Shown: positions 1-9,353, numbered from the stretch's first letter. The stretch: 55,990 nucleotides of DNA from an uncultured Pelagibacteraceae bacterium (GCA_902560015.1 CACEKA010000006.1:1-55990); one strand, 5' to 3'. Translations and numbers: made by a program. The notes: generated from the sequence alone by a model not told the origin.

Positions 1-621
1 TTCTCGTCTTTTTTTAGCTACATCTTTGTCTTCCCATTCAAGGAAATAAGGTATTGATTTATTAGATCCTTTTTTAATTGATAGTGCTAAAAAGTTTTTA
101 GAGATACGCCATGTAGTTTTTTTTCCATCCATAAAAACTCTTAATTGTTTTGTTTTGCTAAATCTCCAACCATCATTACCTATTTTTTTTCCTTCTTTAA
201 AAATTTCGTAACCATTATTATTAAAAATATATGTAACTTTTCCATTTCCTTTACCATCATCAAAAGTTAATTCATTATTTAAAATAAAATCTTCAAGATC
301 TTTTGATTTAAGACTATTTACTGCTGCAATAGGTTTAATTTTTTGAAGTATATTTTCATAAGTACAACTTAAAAAATCATCTAAATTATAATGATTGATA
401 ATTTTTTCATTTTTATTATTAGTGGTTACTCTTAAATTTTTTCTACCTAGCTTATTAATACATTTATTAATAATATTTTGTGCTATGTCCTTATTTTTGA
501 TTTCGTATTTTGTAAAAATAGATAAATAATCCTTTTGAGATATTTGAGCTCCATATTTTGCATAAGCTGTTGAGCTTGAAAATAATATAGATGAAATTAA
601 GATTACTAAAATTCTTAACAT
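1..621 (-). CDS. Secreted protein of unknown function (3' end outside window)
   Basis: An open frame of 207 codons runs off the left edge, so the C-terminus is missing. The start chosen is the ATG at 621, which gives a classic signal peptide: a hydrophobic stretch of about 17 residues ending in STAYA before the mature KYGAQ. The mature part is lysine-rich and hydrophilic, with single Cys residues near 55 and 86 and several Trp/Gly-rich short motifs (DGWRF, TTWRI). No catalytic motif or known family is recognisable. It is divergent from secG across a 222-base AT-rich gap and probably acts in the periplasm. That it is a real secreted protein is well supported; its function is unknown. Confidence 0.7.
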   Translation of the reverse strand, partial: MLRILVILISSILFSSSTAYAKYGAQISQKDYLSIFTKYEIKNKDIAQNIINKCINKLGRKNLRVTTNNKNEKIINHYNLDDFLSCTYENILQKIKPIAAVNSLKSKDLEDFILNNELTFDDGKGNGKVTYIFNNNGYEIFKEGKKIGNDGWRFSKTKQLRVFMDGKKTTWRISKNFLALSIKKGSNKSIPYFLEWEDKDVAKKRRE

Positions 622-653
622 ATTAACTTTTTAATTTTTAAGATTACTTTACT

Positions 654-670
654 TATAGAAATTTTCTATA
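654..670. repeat. 17-base palindrome between two divergent genes
   Basis: Two perfect 8-base arms (TATAGAAA and TTTCTATA) surround a single T. It lies 33 bases upstream of the secreted-protein gene start and about 170 bases from secG, so it could be an operator. In such AT-rich DNA a palindrome of this size may arise by chance. Confidence 0.3.
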
Positions 671-843
671 AATTTATGAATACCTTATATTTTCAGTAAA
701 TATCGTTTTTTTTGCCATATGATAATATTTAATTTTTTTTAAACTAATAAATATATGAATTTTTGATGTTTTTTTTGTTTTCAACAACTAAACATATTTA
801 AAAAATTTATTGATATATTAAAAAAAACCTATATTTAACCTCC

Positions 844-1143
844 ATGGAAAGCTTACTTCTAGTTGTCAATATCATACTTGCCTTGGTTTTAGTCTCACTC
901 ATCTTATTGCAAAAATCTGAAGGTGGAGCTTTAGGTATAGGTGTTTCTCAAGAAAACTTTATGCTGTCAAGATCTGCTGGAGGTTTTATGACTAAAGCAA
1001 CAGCTGTAGTTGCTACTTTGTTTATAATTTGCAGTTTAGCCCTGACCATAATTTCTCGTGCTGAATTAACTCCAACTAGTTCAGTTTTAGACACAGTAAA
1101 AGAAAAGACAGAAGATACTCCATCTATACCGGAAAATAATTAA
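844..1143 (+). CDS. secG: SecG, preprotein translocase subunit
   Basis: A 99-residue protein with two hydrophobic segments (about residues 3-21 and 52-70) around a Gly-rich loop that includes LLQKSEGGALGIG, the hallmark of SecG. SecG is the small accessory subunit of the SecYEG channel in the inner membrane and assists SecA-driven export. The acidic, polar C-terminal tail (about 75-99) is variable in the family. It is followed after 44 bases by pyrG. In many alphaproteobacteria secG also precedes pyrG, which supports the call. secD, secF and yajC lie at the other end of this window. Confidence 0.93.
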   Translation: MESLLLVVNIILALVLVSLILLQKSEGGALGIGVSQENFMLSRSAGGFMTKATAVVATLFIICSLALTIISRAELTPTSSVLDTVKEKTEDTPSIPENN

Positions 1144-1187
1144 TTAATACTTTTCAATTCAATTTTTATTCGCTATAAGATAATTCC

Positions 1188-2804
1188 ATGGCGCGATATA
1201 TATTTGTCACCGGCGGCGTGGTTTCTTCCTTAGGTAAAGGTCTCTCTTCAGCATCGCTAGCTTATCTTTTACAATCTAGAGGTTATAAAGTTAGATTAAG
1301 AAAATTAGACCCATATCTCAATGTAGATCCAGGTACGATGAGCCCATTTCAACATGGTGAAGTTTATGTAACAGATGATGGCGCAGAAACTGATTTAGAT
1401 TTAGGTCATTACGAGAGATTTTCTGGAGTTTCAGCAAAAAAATCTGACAATATTACAACTGGTAAAATTTATAATGATGTTCTTAAAAAAGAAAGAAAAG
1501 GTGAGTACCTAGGTAAAACAGTCCAAGTTATCCCGCATATAACAGACCGAATAAAACAATTTATTAAAAATGATTCTTCAAAAGAAGATTTTGTAATTTG
1601 TGAAATAGGGGGAATTGTTGGCGATATAGAAAGTTTACCATTTGTTGAAGCGATAAGACAGTTTGCTAACGATGTCGGTAAAAAAAATGCTCTATTTATT
1701 CATTTAACGTTAGTTCCTTATTTAAAGGCCTCTGATGAAATTAAAACAAAGCCAACTCAACACTCTGTTAAAGAATTAAGGAGTATTGGAATTCAACCAG
1801 ATATAATAATTTGTAGATCAGAAAGACCAATACCACTTGATCATAGAAAGAAAATTTCCTTATTTTGTAATGTAGACATTAAAAATGTAATCGAAACTGT
1901 TGATGTTAGAACTATATACGAGGCTCCAATGAGCTTTTATAGAGAAAAACTTGATGTTCAAGTTTTGAATTATTTCAAATTGAAATCAAAAAAATCAGTA
2001 AACTTAAATCCTTGGAAAAAAATTACTAAGGTTATTTTAGATAATAAGAAACAAGTAGATATTGCAATTATTGGAAAATATGTTGAGTTGAAGGACGCTT
2101 ATAAATCGTTAGATGAAGCATTAACTCACGGTGGTATAGATAATAAAGTTAAAGTTAACCTAGTTAGAATTGACTCTGAAAAATTAAAAGTTTCTGAGAT
2201 TAAGAAAAAACTTAAAAATATTTCAGGAATATTAATACCTGGAGGATTTGGAAAAAGAGGGACAGATGGAAAAATCGAGGCAATTAAATATTCTAGATTA
2301 AACAAAATTCCTTTTTTAGGAATATGTTATGGCATGCAAATGGCAATTATTGAATTTGCTAGAAACCAATTAAAATTAAAAAATGCTACATCAAGCGAAT
2401 TTGACAAAAAAGGATTGCCGATCATTGGATTAATTAATGAATGGACCAAAGATGGAAAAATGATTAAGGGCACTGATAAAGATCTTGGCGGAACAATGAG
2501 ATTAGGTTCTTATGATGCAAAGCTTAAGGAAAATTCAAAGATAAGAAAAATTTATAAATCAAGATTAATTAAAGAAAGACATAGACACAGATATGAAGTG
2601 AATATTGCGTTTAGAGAAAAATTTGAAAAAAAAGGTATGATTTTTTCAGGTTTATCACCAGATAATAAGCTACCAGAGATTATAGAGTTAAAAAATCACC
2701 CATGGTTTATTGGAGTACAGTTTCATCCTGAATTTAAATCTAGACCTTTAGCTCCTCATCCTTTATTCTCTTCATTTATCAAGGCAGCTAAAAATCATAA
2801 ATGA
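1188..2804 (+). CDS. pyrG: CTP synthase
   Basis: A 538-residue protein, the usual size for the family. It converts UTP to CTP using ATP and ammonia released from glutamine, the last step of pyrimidine nucleotide synthesis in the cytosol. The N-terminal synthetase domain (about 1-270) starts with the P-loop region [12 protein letters not shown] and contains the [11 protein letters not shown] stretch. The C-terminal glutamine amidotransferase domain has GICYGMQ with nucleophile Cys380 and the VQFHPEF His-Glu pair near 514-516. The usual GICLGMQ is altered only at one neighbour of the nucleophile. Its last four bases overlap kdsA (ATGA), so the two are translationally coupled. Confidence 0.97.
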   Translation: MARYIFVTGGVVSSLGKGLSSASLAYLLQSRGYKVRLRKLDPYLNVDPGTMSPFQHGEVYVTDDGAETDLDLGHYERFSGVSAKKSDNITTGKIYNDVLKKERKGEYLGKTVQVIPHITDRIKQFIKNDSSKEDFVICEIGGIVGDIESLPFVEAIRQFANDVGKKNALFIHLTLVPYLKASDEIKTKPTQHSVKELRSIGIQPDIIICRSERPIPLDHRKKISLFCNVDIKNVIETVDVRTIYEAPMSFYREKLDVQVLNYFKLKSKKSVNLNPWKKITKVILDNKKQVDIAIIGKYVELKDAYKSLDEALTHGGIDNKVKVNLVRIDSEKLKVSEIKKKLKNISGILIPGGFGKRGTDGKIEAIKYSRLNKIPFLGICYGMQMAIIEFARNQLKLKNATSSEFDKKGLPIIGLINEWTKDGKMIKGTDKDLGGTMRLGSYDAKLKENSKIRKIYKSRLIKERHRHRYEVNIAFREKFEKKGMIFSGLSPDNKLPEIIELKNHPWFIGVQFHPEFKSRPLAPHPLFSSFIKAAKNHK

Positions 2805-3625
2805 GTAGTATTAAAGTAAATTGCGGAAATATAGAAATTTCTAACGATAATAAGATTTGTATTATTGCGGGACCTTGTCAGCTTGAAACAGAACAACATG
2901 CTATAGATATGGCGGGTCAAATTAAAGAAATTACAAAAAAATTTGATCTTGGATTTATTTACAAAACATCTTTTGACAAAGCTAATCGAACAAGTCTTAA
3001 AGGACAAAGAGGAGCAGGGCTGGAAGCATCACTTCCAGTTTTTGATAAAATTAAAAAAGAATTAGAGGTTCCAATATTAACAGATATTCATAATATAGAA
3101 CAATGTTCACGTGTTGCTAATCACGTTGATGTATTACAAATCCCAGCTTTTTTATGCAGACAGACGGATTTATTAATTGCTGCCGCTAAAACAAATAAAA
3201 TTATTAATGTTAAAAAAGGTCAGTTCCTTGCACCGTGGGATATGGTTAATGTAACTAAAAAGATTTCAGACTCAGGAAATAAAAATATTCTTGTTACGGA
3301 AAGAGGAGCAAGCTTTGGATACAATACCTTAGTTTCAGATATGAGATCATTACCGATCATGGCAAAAAATGGTTATCCAGTAATTTTTGATGCAACACAT
3401 TCAGTTCAACAACCAGGTGGACAAGGAGAGTCTTCAGGCGGCCAAAGAGAATTTGTTGAGTATTTAGCTAGAGCAGCAGTTGCTGTTGGTGTAGCAGGAG
3501 TATTCATTGAAACTCATCAGGATCCGGATAACGCACCTTCTGATGGTCCAAATATGGTACCATTAAATAAATTAGAAAATTTATTAAATCAATTAAACGA
3601 TATCGATAATTTAATTAAAAAATAG
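2801..3625 (+). CDS. kdsA: 3-deoxy-8-phosphooctulonate (KDO-8-P) synthase
   Basis: A 274-residue protein that condenses phosphoenolpyruvate with arabinose-5-phosphate to give KDO-8-phosphate, a precursor of the inner core of lipopolysaccharide. The family signature IIAGPCQLE near residue 25, the [11 protein letters not shown] loop and the [11 protein letters not shown] motif near 200 are all present. Its presence implies a Gram-negative outer membrane with KDO-containing lipopolysaccharide. It overlaps pyrG by four bases upstream and eno by one base downstream, so pyrG-kdsA-eno reads as one operon. This order is common in alphaproteobacteria. Confidence 0.96.
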   Translation: MSSIKVNCGNIEISNDNKICIIAGPCQLETEQHAIDMAGQIKEITKKFDLGFIYKTSFDKANRTSLKGQRGAGLEASLPVFDKIKKELEVPILTDIHNIEQCSRVANHVDVLQIPAFLCRQTDLLIAAAKTNKIINVKKGQFLAPWDMVNVTKKISDSGNKNILVTERGASFGYNTLVSDMRSLPIMAKNGYPVIFDATHSVQQPGGQGESSGGQREFVEYLARAAVAVGVAGVFIETHQDPDNAPSDGPNMVPLNKLENLLNQLNDIDNLIKK

Positions 3626-4881
3626 TGAGCAAAATTTTAAAAGTAAAAGCACGTCAAGTATTTGACAGCAGAGGAAATCCTACTGTTGAAGCTGAAGTTT
3701 ATACAAAAAATAATAGTGCCACTGCCATATGTCCATCTGGAGCATCTACTGGAACTTTCGAAGCTTTTGAAAAAAGAGATAAAAATAACAAAAGATATTT
3801 AGGAAAAAGTGTTTTTAATGCTGTTAATCTAGTTAATTCAAAAATTTCAAAAAAATTGAAAGGTCAAAATGTTCACAACCAAGAGCGTATTGATGCTCTT
3901 TTAATTAATCTTGATGGAACTAGACAAAAAACAAATCTTGGTGCTAATGCAATGTTAGCTGTTTCTATGGCTGTTAAAAAACTTTCAGCAAAAGTTAAAA
4001 AATTACCTTTATATAAAACATTTTTTGCTAAAAAAAATTTTCAACTACCATATCCACTAATGAATATAATTAATGGTGGAGCACATGCTAATAACGGACT
4101 TAGAATTCAAGAGTTTATGATAAGACCAGATCGTGCAAAAAGTTTCTCTGAAGCAATGAGAGTGTGTTTTTTGGTTATTAAAAGCTTAAGTAAATTAATT
4201 AAAGATAAAGGATTATCAACATCAGTAGGCGATGAAGGAGGGTTTGCTCCAATGATTAGTAGTAATAATCAAGCTTTAGATTTGATTGTTTCAGCTATTA
4301 AAAAAGCAGGTTTTAAAAATGGCAAAGATGTTTCAATATGTCTTGATGTTGCTGCTAATGAGTTATTTAAAAAAGATAAATACTCTATTCATTCGAAAAA
4401 TTATCTTTCAGTTGAAAGATCAATTAAAGAATATCAAAAAATTATCAAGAAATATAAAATCAAATCAATTGAAGATCCATTTGCAGAAAATGATTGGATG
4501 GCCTGGAATAAATTAATGAAATCAGTTAAAGATGTTCAAATTGTTGGAGATGATTTGTATGTAACTAATCTTGAAAGACTTAAAAAAGGCTTTTTGAATA
4601 TTTCTTCAAATTCAATTTTGATTAAATTAAATCAAATTGGGACAGTTTCTGAAACTTTAGATGTTATTAAATTTGCCCAGACCATTGGGTATAAAACAAT
4701 CATTTCACACCGATCTGGAGAAAGTGAAGACACATTTATTGCAGATTTGGCAGTTGGAACAAATTCTAGTCAAATAAAAACTGGATCATTAGCAAGATCT
4801 GAGAGAGTTGCTAAATATAATCAATTAATTCGTATTGAAGAAGAACTTGGTAAAAAAACAAAAATGAATAAGATAAATTAA
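3625..4881 (+). CDS. eno: Enolase
   Basis: A 418-residue enolase, interconverting 2-phosphoglycerate and phosphoenolpyruvate in glycolysis and gluconeogenesis. The start is a GTG whose first base is the last base of the kdsA stop (TAGTG). It gives the usual N-terminus KVKARQVFDSRGNPTVE. Metal and catalytic regions are present: SVGDEGGFAP near 201, SIEDPFAENDW near 280 and SHRSGESEDTFIADLAVG near 365. Enolase also supplies phosphoenolpyruvate for the preceding KdsA reaction. No strong terminator follows it, although an inverted repeat lies about 100 bases downstream. Confidence 0.96.
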   Translation: MSKILKVKARQVFDSRGNPTVEAEVYTKNNSATAICPSGASTGTFEAFEKRDKNNKRYLGKSVFNAVNLVNSKISKKLKGQNVHNQERIDALLINLDGTRQKTNLGANAMLAVSMAVKKLSAKVKKLPLYKTFFAKKNFQLPYPLMNIINGGAHANNGLRIQEFMIRPDRAKSFSEAMRVCFLVIKSLSKLIKDKGLSTSVGDEGGFAPMISSNNQALDLIVSAIKKAGFKNGKDVSICLDVAANELFKKDKYSIHSKNYLSVERSIKEYQKIIKKYKIKSIEDPFAENDWMAWNKLMKSVKDVQIVGDDLYVTNLERLKKGFLNISSNSILIKLNQIGTVSETLDVIKFAQTIGYKTIISHRSGESEDTFIADLAVGTNSSQIKTGSLARSERVAKYNQLIRIEEELGKKTKMNKIN

Positions 4882-4981
4882 TTACACCAACCATTTTTTT
4901 TTATAAGAGTGGGGTAATATTTTATGAGTTTTAACCAAAAGTTCTATTTGTATGTTAATTTAATCTACATCATCAACATTA

Positions 4982-5030
4982 TTTAGAAAATACAACCTAG
5001 TATTTTAGACTGTACTCAGAATTTTCTAAA
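4982..5030. repeat. Inverted repeat between eno and a convergent unknown gene
   Basis: Ten-base arms TTTAGAAAAT (4982-4991) and ATTTTCTAAA (5021-5030) are perfect complements around a 29-base loop. The loop itself could pair weakly (AGTA with TACT). It lies in the 163-base gap where transcription from eno meets the minus-strand pair, so it may be a bidirectional termination or mRNA-end structure. It lacks an adjacent U-tract on the plus side. Confidence 0.4.
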
Positions 5031-5044
5031 GATTACTCTATTTT

Positions 5045-5800
5045 TTAACCTTCACAATTATTGTAATACCAAACGAGACTATATTTTTTCTCTTTCTTGC
5101 AAATATCTACTGCATTTTTTAGAGTATTGTTTGTTTCATTATCAACACTCTCATCCCAGCTGCTAATAATTTCATTAGATAGATCGTTAGCTTTTATTCT
5201 TTCATCATTTTCTTTTTTATAAATGTCTATTTGATTTGATAATAGCTCAATTTTTTTATTTCTTTCTAATATATCTTTTTTAAGAGACTCTACTCTTGCT
5301 CCTTTATAAGCTTCTATATAATTAATTAGTTTGATTATACATTCTCTTTTATGTTTACCTTTTCCTCCAGTGCCTTCTACACCTTCAGTTAAATGTTCAA
5401 TTATTGATTTATTACCTTTAGAAACAAATTTAAACTTAAAAACACCATCATTTTTATTCTTTAACCAGGTACCATCACCCTTAATTATAAAATTTTTTTT
5501 TGTTTTTGTACCGATAAATATATTTTGTCCAATATCACCGTCATATTTTTTATTCCCTTCGTCTGCTCCTTTAGCAATCCAATATCTACTTCCTTGTAAA
5601 GTATATGGTGTACTGATTGCAAAAAAATTATTGTTCCATGATTTTGACCAATCTACATTTTTTCCGCTGCATTCAATATTTAATTCTAATAACAAAGTAT
5701 TTGAATATGAGTAAGAAAAAGATGGTTTAGATGAAAATATAAATATTAAAAAAAAGATAGAAAAAATAATTGTCAATTTTTTATAAATCATTTTTATCAT
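5045..5800 (-). CDS. Exported protein of unknown function with a coiled coil
   Basis: A 251-residue protein with a hydrophobic N-terminus (about residues 9-29, followed by SFSYS) that fits a signal peptide or membrane anchor. The middle (about 40-160) is rich in Trp, Gly and Lys, as in small beta-rich periplasmic domains. Residues 168-210 are a charged heptad-like helix that could form a coiled coil. Four Cys residues (near 49, 154, 233 and 249) could form disulfides. The start overlaps the stop of the upstream 105-residue gene by ATGA, so the two are translated together. I recognise no family. Confidence 0.65.
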   Translation of the reverse strand: MIKMIYKKLTIIFSIFFLIFIFSSKPSFSYSYSNTLLLELNIECSGKNVDWSKSWNNNFFAISTPYTLQGSRYWIAKGADEGNKKYDGDIGQNIFIGTKTKKNFIIKGDGTWLKNKNDGVFKFKFVSKGNKSIIEHLTEGVEGTGGKGKHKRECIIKLINYIEAYKGARVESLKKDILERNKKIELLSNQIDIYKKENDERIKANDLSNEIISSWDESVDNETNNTLKNAVDICKKEKKYSLVWYYNNCEG

Positions 5801-6114
5801 TGGTTAAAAAATATTTGTGTCTCTTGTTGATTTTTAGTATTGGTGAATGGTTGTATAATGCAAGTATCCATATTTACCCACACTTGTTTGTTTAAATTTA
5901 ATGGTACTCTCAAAAATACAAATCTTGTAATATAATTATACATATTATCTTCTTTATATACATACAAATTTTCACCATTCCAATCAGTAAGTGAAGATTT
6001 GTTTATCCACTCTAATTGATTGTTAATATGGTTTTTAAAATGTTCTGAAAAAAATGCCTGAACATTTCCAAAAAAAACATTTATATCATAATTTTTACTA
6101 TTTAACGTACTCAT
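5797..6114 (-). CDS. Unknown protein coupled to an exported protein
   Basis: A 105-residue protein with no signal peptide or membrane segment. It is rich in Asn, Phe and Tyr. No motif is recognisable. Its stop overlaps the start of the following 251-residue exported protein (ATGA), which suggests a two-gene transcript whose promoter lies in the 123-base divergent gap to the ftsB-like gene. The pair sits between eno and ftsB, genes that are usually close together, so it may be an insertion of accessory genes. Confidence 0.55.
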   Translation of the reverse strand: MSTLNSKNYDINVFFGNVQAFFSEHFKNHINNQLEWINKSSLTDWNGENLYVYKEDNMYNYITRFVFLRVPLNLNKQVWVNMDTCIIQPFTNTKNQQETQIFFNQ

Positions 6115-6237
6115 TAATTAATCACTTCTTTAACTACTAAAAGCTCGATTAGTGTAAATGCTTTGATTTTTTTGATACTTTTTATAAGATTATTAATATT
6201 TTCTATATTTTTGAGAATTAGTAAATATAAATAATTA

Positions 6238-6540
6238 ATGATTAGATTAATAAAAAAAAATTATTTTTTATTAACATCGGTATTTTTGATTTTATATTTT
6301 AGCTTTAATCTTGTATCAGGTGAAAGAGGCCTCTTTTCATATATCGAAAAAAAAGAACTTTTGTCTAACTTGAAAAAAGAAGAAATATCCCTAACTGGTA
6401 AGATAGTTGATATGGATCATAAAAATTCGTTATTAAGCACAAATTTAGATCTTGATTATGTAGAAACTTTAATTAGAGAGAGATTTTTATTTGGTAAAGC
6501 AGATGAGACGATCTATATAATTAAAAAAGATGAAAAATAA
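6238..6540 (+). CDS. ftsB: FtsB/DivIC-type septum formation initiator
   Basis: A 100-residue bitopic membrane protein. It has a short basic N-terminus, one membrane segment (about 10-27), a charged periplasmic helix suited to a coiled coil (about 35-65) and the conserved tail [20 protein letters not shown] typical of the family. FtsB links FtsL and FtsQ in the divisome and helps activate septal wall synthesis. Its place downstream of eno matches the usual bacterial order. Its end overlaps lipA by 11 bases. The call to the family is firm; naming it FtsB rather than another DivIC relative is by context. Confidence 0.82.
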   Translation: MIRLIKKNYFLLTSVFLILYFSFNLVSGERGLFSYIEKKELLSNLKKEEISLTGKIVDMDHKNSLLSTNLDLDYVETLIRERFLFGKADETIYIIKKDEK

Positions 6541-7456
6541 AATAAGACACCCTGAAAAAGTAAACAAACCAATAAATCCAATTAAGAAGAAACCAGATTG
6601 GATAAGGTCTAAATTATCTAATAGTAAAGAATTTTTTTTAACCAAAACTGTAGTAAATCAAAATAATTTAGTGACTGTTTGCCAGGAAGCTAATTGCCCA
6701 AATATTACAGAATGTTGGAGTAAAAGACATGCAACTTTTATGATTATGGGCGACACATGTACAAGAGCATGTGCATTTTGCGATGTTAAAACTGGCAAAC
6801 CAGAGACCCTAGATCCATTCGAACCTTATAAAATTTCTATTGCAGTGCATAAATTAAATTTAAAACATGTCGTAATTACCTCTGTAGATAGAGATGATCT
6901 TGATGATGGTGGTTCAAATCATTTTTATGATGTAATTACTGCAACGCGTAAAAAAAATCCAAACACTTCAATTGAAGTATTAACTCCTGATTTTTTAAGA
7001 AAAGGAGAGGCTTATAAAAAACTTTTAGAAGCTGATCTTGATGTATTCAATCATAACATTGAAACAGTTCCGAGACTTTATTTAAAAGTTAGACCTGGTG
7101 CCAGATATTTTGGATCTTTAGAGCTTTTAAAAAATGTAAAGAAATTTAATAAAAAAGTTTTTACTAAATCTGGTTTAATGGTTGGTCTAGGCGAAGATAA
7201 GGATGAATTAATTCAAGTAATGGATGACTTAAGATCTGCAGAAGTTGATTTTTTAACCATAGGTCAATACTTGCAACCTTCTGTAAAACATCATCCCTTA
7301 GAAAGATATTATCACCCAGATGAATTTAAAGATTTGGAAGAAATTGCTAAATCTAAAGGTTTTCTTTTAGTATCATCATCACCTTTAACAAGATCATCTT
7401 ATCACGCAGATGAAGATTTTGCTAAATTACAACAAAACAGACTAAGAAATAATTAA
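6530..7456 (+). CDS. lipA: Lipoyl synthase (radical SAM)
   Basis: A 308-residue enzyme that inserts two sulfurs into octanoyl groups on lipoyl domains of 2-oxoacid dehydrogenases and the glycine cleavage system. Both iron-sulfur motifs are visible: the auxiliary cluster [12 protein letters not shown] near 51-62 and the radical SAM cluster CTRACAFC near 77-84. The C-terminal [12 protein letters not shown] contains the serine that ligates the auxiliary cluster. The start at 6530 overlaps the ftsB-like gene by 11 bases; it is the first ATG that gives the family's full N-terminus. The stop overlaps the next start (TAATG). Confidence 0.96.
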   Translation: MKNKIRHPEKVNKPINPIKKKPDWIRSKLSNSKEFFLTKTVVNQNNLVTVCQEANCPNITECWSKRHATFMIMGDTCTRACAFCDVKTGKPETLDPFEPYKISIAVHKLNLKHVVITSVDRDDLDDGGSNHFYDVITATRKKNPNTSIEVLTPDFLRKGEAYKKLLEADLDVFNHNIETVPRLYLKVRPGARYFGSLELLKNVKKFNKKVFTKSGLMVGLGEDKDELIQVMDDLRSAEVDFLTIGQYLQPSVKHHPLERYYHPDEFKDLEEIAKSKGFLLVSSSPLTRSSYHADEDFAKLQQNRLRNN

Positions 7457-7896
7457 TGCCTAAAGCCTCAGTAACAAGGCAGATAGCTCGTGAAAAACAA
7501 AAATTAATTGATTTTGTTTTAGACATCGAAAAATATCCTGATTTCATTCCATTTTGTTTAGACTCTAAAGTTTATGAAAAAAAAGATAGTGAAGAGGAGA
7601 TATCAATTATTGCAGATCTTACTATTGGCAAAAAGCCTTTTGTAGATACTTATAAAAGTGATGTTCGTTACGATAAAAAAAATGATTCAATCCATGTAAC
7701 TAATATTGGGGGACCCTTAAAACATCTTGAAAACAATTGGAAATTTATACAAAAAGATAATTTTACAGAGGTACAATTTGATGTTGATTTTGAAATAAAA
7801 AATAAGTTTTTAAATATGATTATGACAAAATCTTTTCAGTTTGGTTTAAATAAAATTGCCGATGCTTTTCAAAAAAGAGCTGAAAGCATTAGATAA
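7456..7896 (+). CDS. RatA/Coq10-type START-domain protein
   Basis: A 146-residue single-domain protein of the SRPBCC/START fold. It begins in the family manner with a beta strand followed by IEKYPDFIPFCLDSKVYE. Bacterial members are named RatA after an E. coli report of ribosome association. Mitochondrial relatives (Coq10) bind ubiquinone and support respiration. In alphaproteobacteria the gene regularly follows lipA, as here with a one-base overlap, so a role near respiratory cofactors is more plausible than a toxin. No antitoxin gene is next to it. Confidence 0.85.
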   Translation: MPKASVTRQIAREKQKLIDFVLDIEKYPDFIPFCLDSKVYEKKDSEEEISIIADLTIGKKPFVDTYKSDVRYDKKNDSIHVTNIGGPLKHLENNWKFIQKDNFTEVQFDVDFEIKNKFLNMIMTKSFQFGLNKIADAFQKRAESIR

Positions 7897-7923
7897 TATT
7901 TCGATTATTGATATAATACTCAT

Positions 7924-8395
7924 ATGCTAAGTATATTAAGATTAATTTTTTCAATTTTAATAATATTTTTTTCTTTTAATTCATCCTCTTTTGCCGAATT
8001 TAGTTATTATGGATCAATAAATCCCACTAAATATTATAAAAATTTAAAAACATGATCTTATGCTGATAAAGTAGGTAAAAAAGATCTTTGGATAGATAAG
8101 TCAATAAATTTAGATGTAATTGAATTTAAAATAAATAATCAAAGAAAAGTTTTACCTGACGATTATTTCAACAGTAAAAGCTGCAAACCATTTTTTAACA
8201 AACCTTATATGGATGCTGTAGCACAGGGTAAATTAATTAGAATGGGTAATTTTTTTTCATAGAAATTTTCCAAATAACAAATACTCAAAAATATCTCAAG
8301 AATTAGCACTAATCAGTAATTTAAAAAGTGGCAAATGGAAGTCTAAAGGACACGGTTTAATTACTTCTGCAATTTTTTCTTACGTTCCTGATTAA
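7924..8395 (+). pseudogene. Decayed gene for a small secreted protein
   Basis: From ATG 7924 the frame encodes a signal peptide (about 22 residues, ending SSFA) and then a plausible polar protein. It is interrupted by TGA at codon 44 (8053-8055). Further on, a run of eight T near 8250-8257 puts the frame into a TAG. If one T is removed, the frame continues for about 47 residues (through GKWKSKGHGLITSA) to a TAA at 8393-8395. Both lesions restore a coherent protein of about 156 residues, so this looks like a recently inactivated gene or a locus with two sequencing errors. The original function is unknown. It fills most of the gap between ratA and cinA. Confidence 0.6.
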
Positions 8396-8397
8396 AA

Positions 8398-8862
8398 TTA
8401 GATTAAATCGATAATTATCTTAATAACTTTTTTAACAGTTAATGTTTGAATCAGATTACGATTATTTGATTTAAACTTATTTTCTTTAATAAGTAAGGTT
8501 TTACCTTTTTTAATTCCAATATAAACCAAACCTACTGGTTTATTTATAGAAGCCCCACCAGGTCCTGCAATTCCAGTAATAGAAACATTTATTTTACTTT
8601 TTGAAATTTTAGATAAATTCTGGACCATAGATTTACAGCACTGCTTACTTACAGCTCCATATTTTCTAATTATGTTTTTGTTTACTTTTAATATTTTTAT
8701 TTTTGCTCCATTTGAGTATGTAGTTAAACCCATTTGAAAATACTTTGATGAGTTGGCTAATTTAGTTAAATTATGAGCCAATAATCCACCGGTACAAGAC
8801 TCAGCTACAGATATAGTTAATCTTTTTTTAATTAGTTTTTTATGGAGAATCTGAATGTTCAT
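8398..8862 (-). CDS. pncC: CinA C-terminal family, nicotinamide-nucleotide amidase
   Basis: A 154-residue stand-alone CinA C-terminal domain. Conserved blocks are SVAESCTGGLL near 18-28, TYSNGAK, KYGAVS and ITGIAGPGG with KPVGLVYIG. The family hydrolyses NMN to nicotinate mononucleotide and ammonia, recycling pyridine nucleotides released for example by NAD-dependent DNA ligase. The N-terminal molybdopterin-binding-like domain of full CinA is absent, which is normal for the short form. It overlaps the upstream pgpA by one base (TAATG-type junction), continuing the ispDF-pgpA-pncC operon seen in other alphaproteobacteria. Confidence 0.9.
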   Translation of the reverse strand: MNIQILHKKLIKKRLTISVAESCTGGLLAHNLTKLANSSKYFQMGLTTYSNGAKIKILKVNKNIIRKYGAVSKQCCKSMVQNLSKISKSKINVSITGIAGPGGASINKPVGLVYIGIKKGKTLLIKENKFKSNNRNLIQTLTVKKVIKIIIDLI

Positions 8863-9353
8863 TAGAATTTAAGGCTAATTAAGTAAATTAATATCATTGA
8901 ATATAATCCAGCCATTATATCATCCATAATTATTCCAAAGTAATTTTTAAAATTTTTATCAAAATAACTAACTGGAAAAGGCTTTAAAATATCAAAAAAT
9001 CTAAAGAAAATAAAAGATAGCACATAATAAATTTCAATTTGTAAACTCAATTGATTGCTTTGGCTTAAGTGTAATACAAGAATTAAAGGCATAGCCTGAC
9101 CCAGAACCTCATCAATAACTATTTGTCTAGGATCTTTATTCTTAAATTCACTTTCTGCATCTTTTACAGCATAGAAAGCATAGAAAAATAAAAGTAAAAA
9201 GAAAATTATTGAAAATTTAAGATCAGTATATCCTAGATGCTCGTAGGCAATATATATGAATACAGCTGTGACAAGTGATGTTACCGTTCCTGGTATCTTG
9301 GTTAAATATCCATAGCCAAAGAAAGTTGATATTAAGACATTAATTTTCTTCAT
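8862..9353 (-). CDS. pgpA: Phosphatidylglycerophosphatase A
   Basis: An integral membrane enzyme that dephosphorylates phosphatidylglycerol phosphate to phosphatidylglycerol. Family signatures are GYGYLTKIPGTVTSL near the N-terminus, VIDEVLGQ in the middle and FDILKPFPVSYFDK followed by GIIMDDIMAG. Several hydrophobic segments fit a four-helix membrane protein. I chose the ATG at 9353 (163 residues, MKKINVLIS). It forms an ATGA overlap with the ispDF stop and has the usual N-terminus. An in-frame ATG at 9368 would add only five residues inside ispDF. Confidence 0.9.
   Translation of the reverse strand: MKKINVLISTFFGYGYLTKIPGTVTSLVTAVFIYIAYEHLGYTDLKFSIIFFLLLFFYAFYAVKDAESEFKNKDPRQIVIDEVLGQAMPLILVLHLSQSNQLSLQIEIYYVLSFIFFRFFDILKPFPVSYFDKNFKNYFGIIMDDIMAGLYSMILIYLISLKF

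Noticed and set aside
7456..7896. RatA as a toxin of a toxin-antitoxin system
   Set aside because: There is no antitoxin partner. The gene follows lipA as in other alphaproteobacteria, and the fold is the START/Coq10 type, so a respiratory cofactor role is more likely.
8053..8055. TGA read as selenocysteine or as tryptophan
   Set aside because: No selenocysteine insertion hairpin is evident, other genes here use the standard code, and a second lesion (T-run frameshift) lies downstream. Gene decay or sequencing error is simpler.
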